A DNA stretch of 7,574 bases from Flavobacteriales bacterium UBA4585. Lineage in GTDB: Bacteria; Bacteroidota; Bacteroidia; Flavobacteriales; Schleiferiaceae. The stretch is taken from positions 1 through 7,574 of the forward strand of contig CATAQZ010000113.1 in assembly GCA_949487015.1 (NCBI GenBank), given 5' to 3'. A program made the translations under genes and the position numbers. This document shows, one piece after another, positions 5,822 through 7,574 of this stretch. Position 1 is the stretch's first letter; the number at the start of each line of letters is the position of its first letter. The notes under the pieces were generated by a model. The model made no database searches. It was not told the origin of the DNA and was given only the letters and a program-made list of their open reading frames with translations.

Positions 5822-6904
5822 ATGAGACTATTGATGTACTTTCTGGCCGTATCTGCACTGCTCACGGGATGTGCTGTGCAGAGTAAGCCGCAAGGTGGAC
5901 CTCGCGACGAAACACCGCCCAATATAGTTTCGCAATCGCCTGAAATGGGCACATTACAGTTCAACGGTTCTGAAGCGACAGTCGTTTTTGACGAATACAT
6001 TCAAGCCCGTGACCTTCGCAATACCATGGTTGCAACTCCACCTTTGGAGGGGCTTGAGGCGGAAATTAAAGGTAAAAGGCTCTTAATACGCTGGGAGGAA
6101 CAAGAATTGCGTGCGCAGACGACGTATCGCATCACCTTCGGAGATGCTATTGGGGATTTAAATGAAAACAATACATACTCCAATTTAGAATTGGTTTGGA
6201 GTACCGGGGATTATGTGGACAGTTTACAACTCAACCTCAGCATTACTCCTGAGTCTAAAGTACCCTATGAATCGCTCAAGGTTTGGCTTGTCGATTCGCA
6301 TATAGATAGCGTTACTTCGCCTTTGTTTAGCTTAATTCCGACAAAAGAAGGCCGCGTTTCATTTAACTACATGCCATTAGATTCATTCGATGTACTGGTC
6401 TTTGAAGACCTCAATTTTGATGGAAACTGGAGTCCTGAAAACGAGCCGTTCGGATTTCGTAAAAATCTTTACTCAAGCCATGATACGACTGTATTTGACC
6501 TGCCCTACTACAACTCCGTTTTCGAGACTCCCGCGCTGGACACTACCCTTTTTACGGACTCCATAGTTAACGTAATCGATACAGCAAAACCGGAAAACTT
6601 AGGTCAATTAAAGCTAATCGTACCATCAGCCGACACGACTGTTTTGGGTTGGCTCACTCACGAAAGCGGTTATGTCCAATCGTTTACTTTTGCGCCCTAT
6701 CGTGGCACCTCTGATACCACAGTGATCGACCTGGGAAATCAATTGCCTGGAAAATATACCTTCAGAGGATTTGTTGACATTAATGGCGATTCGGTATGGA
6801 CGCCCGCTTCATGGTACACTACCGAAACTGCTGAGCCCATTCTTAAGGAACAAACCTTCGAACTCAAGGCCAATTGGGACCTCGAACAACCCCTATCGCT
6901 ATGA
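5822..6904 (+). CDS. Ig-like (SbsA/Big_5-type) domain lipoprotein
   Basis: The protein is exported and lipid-anchored; its molecular function is unknown. The 360 residues begin MRLLMYFLAVSALLTGC with a clean lipobox L14-T-G-C17, followed by the Gly/Pro-rich linker KPQGGPRDETPP typical of a Bacteroidota Ig-like lipoprotein family I recognise. The first domain (about 31-133) is an SbsA-type Ig-like fold: NIVSQSPEMGT, VVFDEYIQ (54-61), TTYRITFGDAIGDLNENN (100-117) and STGDYVDS. The rest consists of two beta-sandwich-like stretches, each ending in a similar Asp/Asn loop: FEDLNFDGNWSPENEP (194-209) and FVDINGDSVWTPAS (317-330). Family members I recall are often longer (about 500 residues), so this one is short. 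ATG 5822 is preferred over an in-frame TTG at 5813 because it gives a compact lipoprotein signal. The stop overlaps the next gene's start (ATGA, 6901-6904), so the two are co-translated. Confidence 0.88.
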   Translation: MRLLMYFLAVSALLTGCAVQSKPQGGPRDETPPNIVSQSPEMGTLQFNGSEATVVFDEYIQARDLRNTMVATPPLEGLEAEIKGKRLLIRWEEQELRAQTTYRITFGDAIGDLNENNTYSNLELVWSTGDYVDSLQLNLSITPESKVPYESLKVWLVDSHIDSVTSPLFSLIPTKEGRVSFNYMPLDSFDVLVFEDLNFDGNWSPENEPFGFRKNLYSSHDTTVFDLPYYNSVFETPALDTTLFTDSIVNVIDTAKPENLGQLKLIVPSADTTVLGWLTHESGYVQSFTFAPYRGTSDTTVIDLGNQLPGKYTFRGFVDINGDSVWTPASWYTTETAEPILKEQTFELKANWDLEQPLSL

Positions 6905-7574
6905 TGATCCGTTTGCCTAAGCTTTTGGTGGTCTTCGCCTGCTATTTTTGGGTAGTTTCTGCGCAGTCGCAATCCTACATTTCGAGACTTTGGAATACTA
7001 AAAAATACGAGGCCATCACCGAATATGCTCCCAAAGGACAGACCCTTAGTGGACAGGATAATGTGTATGTAGGTCGCGCTTTCATGGCATTAGACCCACC
7101 ACAACCTACACAGGCTTTGGTGCACTACGATCTCGCCATTGCTAAGCGCTGGCAGCGGGAAGATCTGTACTTCTTCCGATCAGAGGCAAATTATGCTGTT
7201 AAAAAATACGATGCAGCGCTGGCGGATCTCGAAGTGTGCCTTCAGATGCGTCCTAACTATCAAAAGTATTTATTATCTAAAGCAGGGATAGCCTACGAAA
7301 AGGGCGATAAAGAATTGGCCTACAAGACCTATTACACGCTCAGTGAGCTCTACGATAAACAGACCCCATATTTTATGCTCGTAGTCATCAATATCGAGCG
7401 GGAAAAATACATCAAAGCGCAAGAACAGATTGAAGACAACCTGCTTCGATTTGAGCGCGGTAAGGAATTTTGGACGTTCACTTCAGAACAAGAGGTGGAA
7501 CTAGAATGGCGCATTTTCAAAGATTACCCAAAAGCGTTGAAAGCTCAGGAAGCATTGCTCTCCTTCAAACCCGA
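6901..7574 (+). CDS. Exported TPR-repeat protein (partial, C-terminus beyond window edge)
   Basis: The visible part is 224 residues. MMIRLPKLLVVFACYFWVVSAQ is a Sec signal peptide with likely cleavage after A21, so the mature protein is periplasmic or attached to the envelope. The remainder is helical with degenerate tetratricopeptide repeats: about 32-65 (KKYEAITEYAPKG, NVYVGRAFMAL), about 70-87 (QALVHYDLAIAKRW), about 88-121 (EDLYFFRSEANYAVKKYDAA, LADLEVCLQMRPNY) and about 122-155 (YLLSKAGIAYEKGDKELAYK). The window ends at residue 224, so a C-terminal domain cannot be excluded. Two adjacent ATGs (6901, 6904) are possible starts; 6901 is chosen for its ATGA overlap with the lipoprotein stop, a strong sign of one operon. 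TPRs mediate protein contacts, so a scaffold role with the upstream lipoprotein is plausible but unproven. Confidence 0.85.
   Translation, partial: MMIRLPKLLVVFACYFWVVSAQSQSYISRLWNTKKYEAITEYAPKGQTLSGQDNVYVGRAFMALDPPQPTQALVHYDLAIAKRWQREDLYFFRSEANYAVKKYDAALADLEVCLQMRPNYQKYLLSKAGIAYEKGDKELAYKTYYTLSELYDKQTPYFMLVVINIEREKYIKAQEQIEDNLLRFERGKEFWTFTSEQEVELEWRIFKDYPKALKAQEALLSFKP

Noticed and set aside
5728..6000. A 90-codon minus-strand open frame spanning the intergenic gap and the lipoprotein start.
   Set aside because: It overlaps a well-supported lipoprotein gene antisense, has no recognisable domain or signal, and would conflict with the divergent promoter region.
1..7574. Search for a mobile element, CRISPR array, tRNA/rRNA, toxin-antitoxin or defence system.
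   Set aside because: No direct-repeat/spacer array, transposase, integrase, nuclease or RNA gene structure was seen; all DNA is accounted for by envelope genes, comF and short intergenic gaps.

Overview
The window looks like chromosomal DNA of a Bacteroidota bacterium, most likely a marine-type Flavobacteriales member (the lower rank is inference). The evidence is a large secreted protein with a C-terminal Por-secretion (type IX, T9SS) sorting domain, a GEVED domain, lipoproteins of Bacteroidota type, an OmpA-like lipoprotein paired with a coiled-coil membrane protein, and the absence of clear Shine-Dalgarno sequences before the starts. Coding density is very high; the longest gene-free gap is about 150 bp.

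Layout: (1) Positions 1-1604, minus strand: a two-gene envelope operon. The upstream gene encodes a single-pass membrane protein with a long coiled coil and a conserved C-terminal beta-type domain. Three bases after its stop comes a coiled-coil lipoprotein with a C-terminal OmpA/peptidoglycan-binding domain, cut by the window's left edge. (2) 1659-2369, plus strand: comF, a zinc-finger phosphoribosyltransferase-fold protein associated with DNA uptake, divergent from the envelope operon across only 54 bp. (3) 2366-5668, minus strand: an 1100-residue T9SS-secreted mosaic protein (GEVED, Fn3, jelly-roll/MAM-like, two GDGWNG domains, PKD, sorting domain). Its stop codon overlaps that of comF tail to tail. 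A near-ideal intrinsic terminator for this gene lies on the minus strand inside the comF coding sequence. (4) 5669-5821: a divergent intergenic region with two small inverted repeats. (5) 5822-7574, plus strand: an Ig-like-domain lipoprotein overlapping by ATGA the start of an exported TPR protein that runs off the right edge.

Apart from comF, every gene concerns the cell envelope or cell surface. I found no mobile element, CRISPR array, tRNA, rRNA or defence system. The window reads as core or lineage-specific chromosomal sequence rather than an island. The most interesting observations are the terminator buried antisense in the comF reading frame just before its PRPP-binding loop, the tandem duplicated Fn3+GDGWNG module in the T9SS protein, and the possible trans-envelope partnership of the two coiled-coil proteins.
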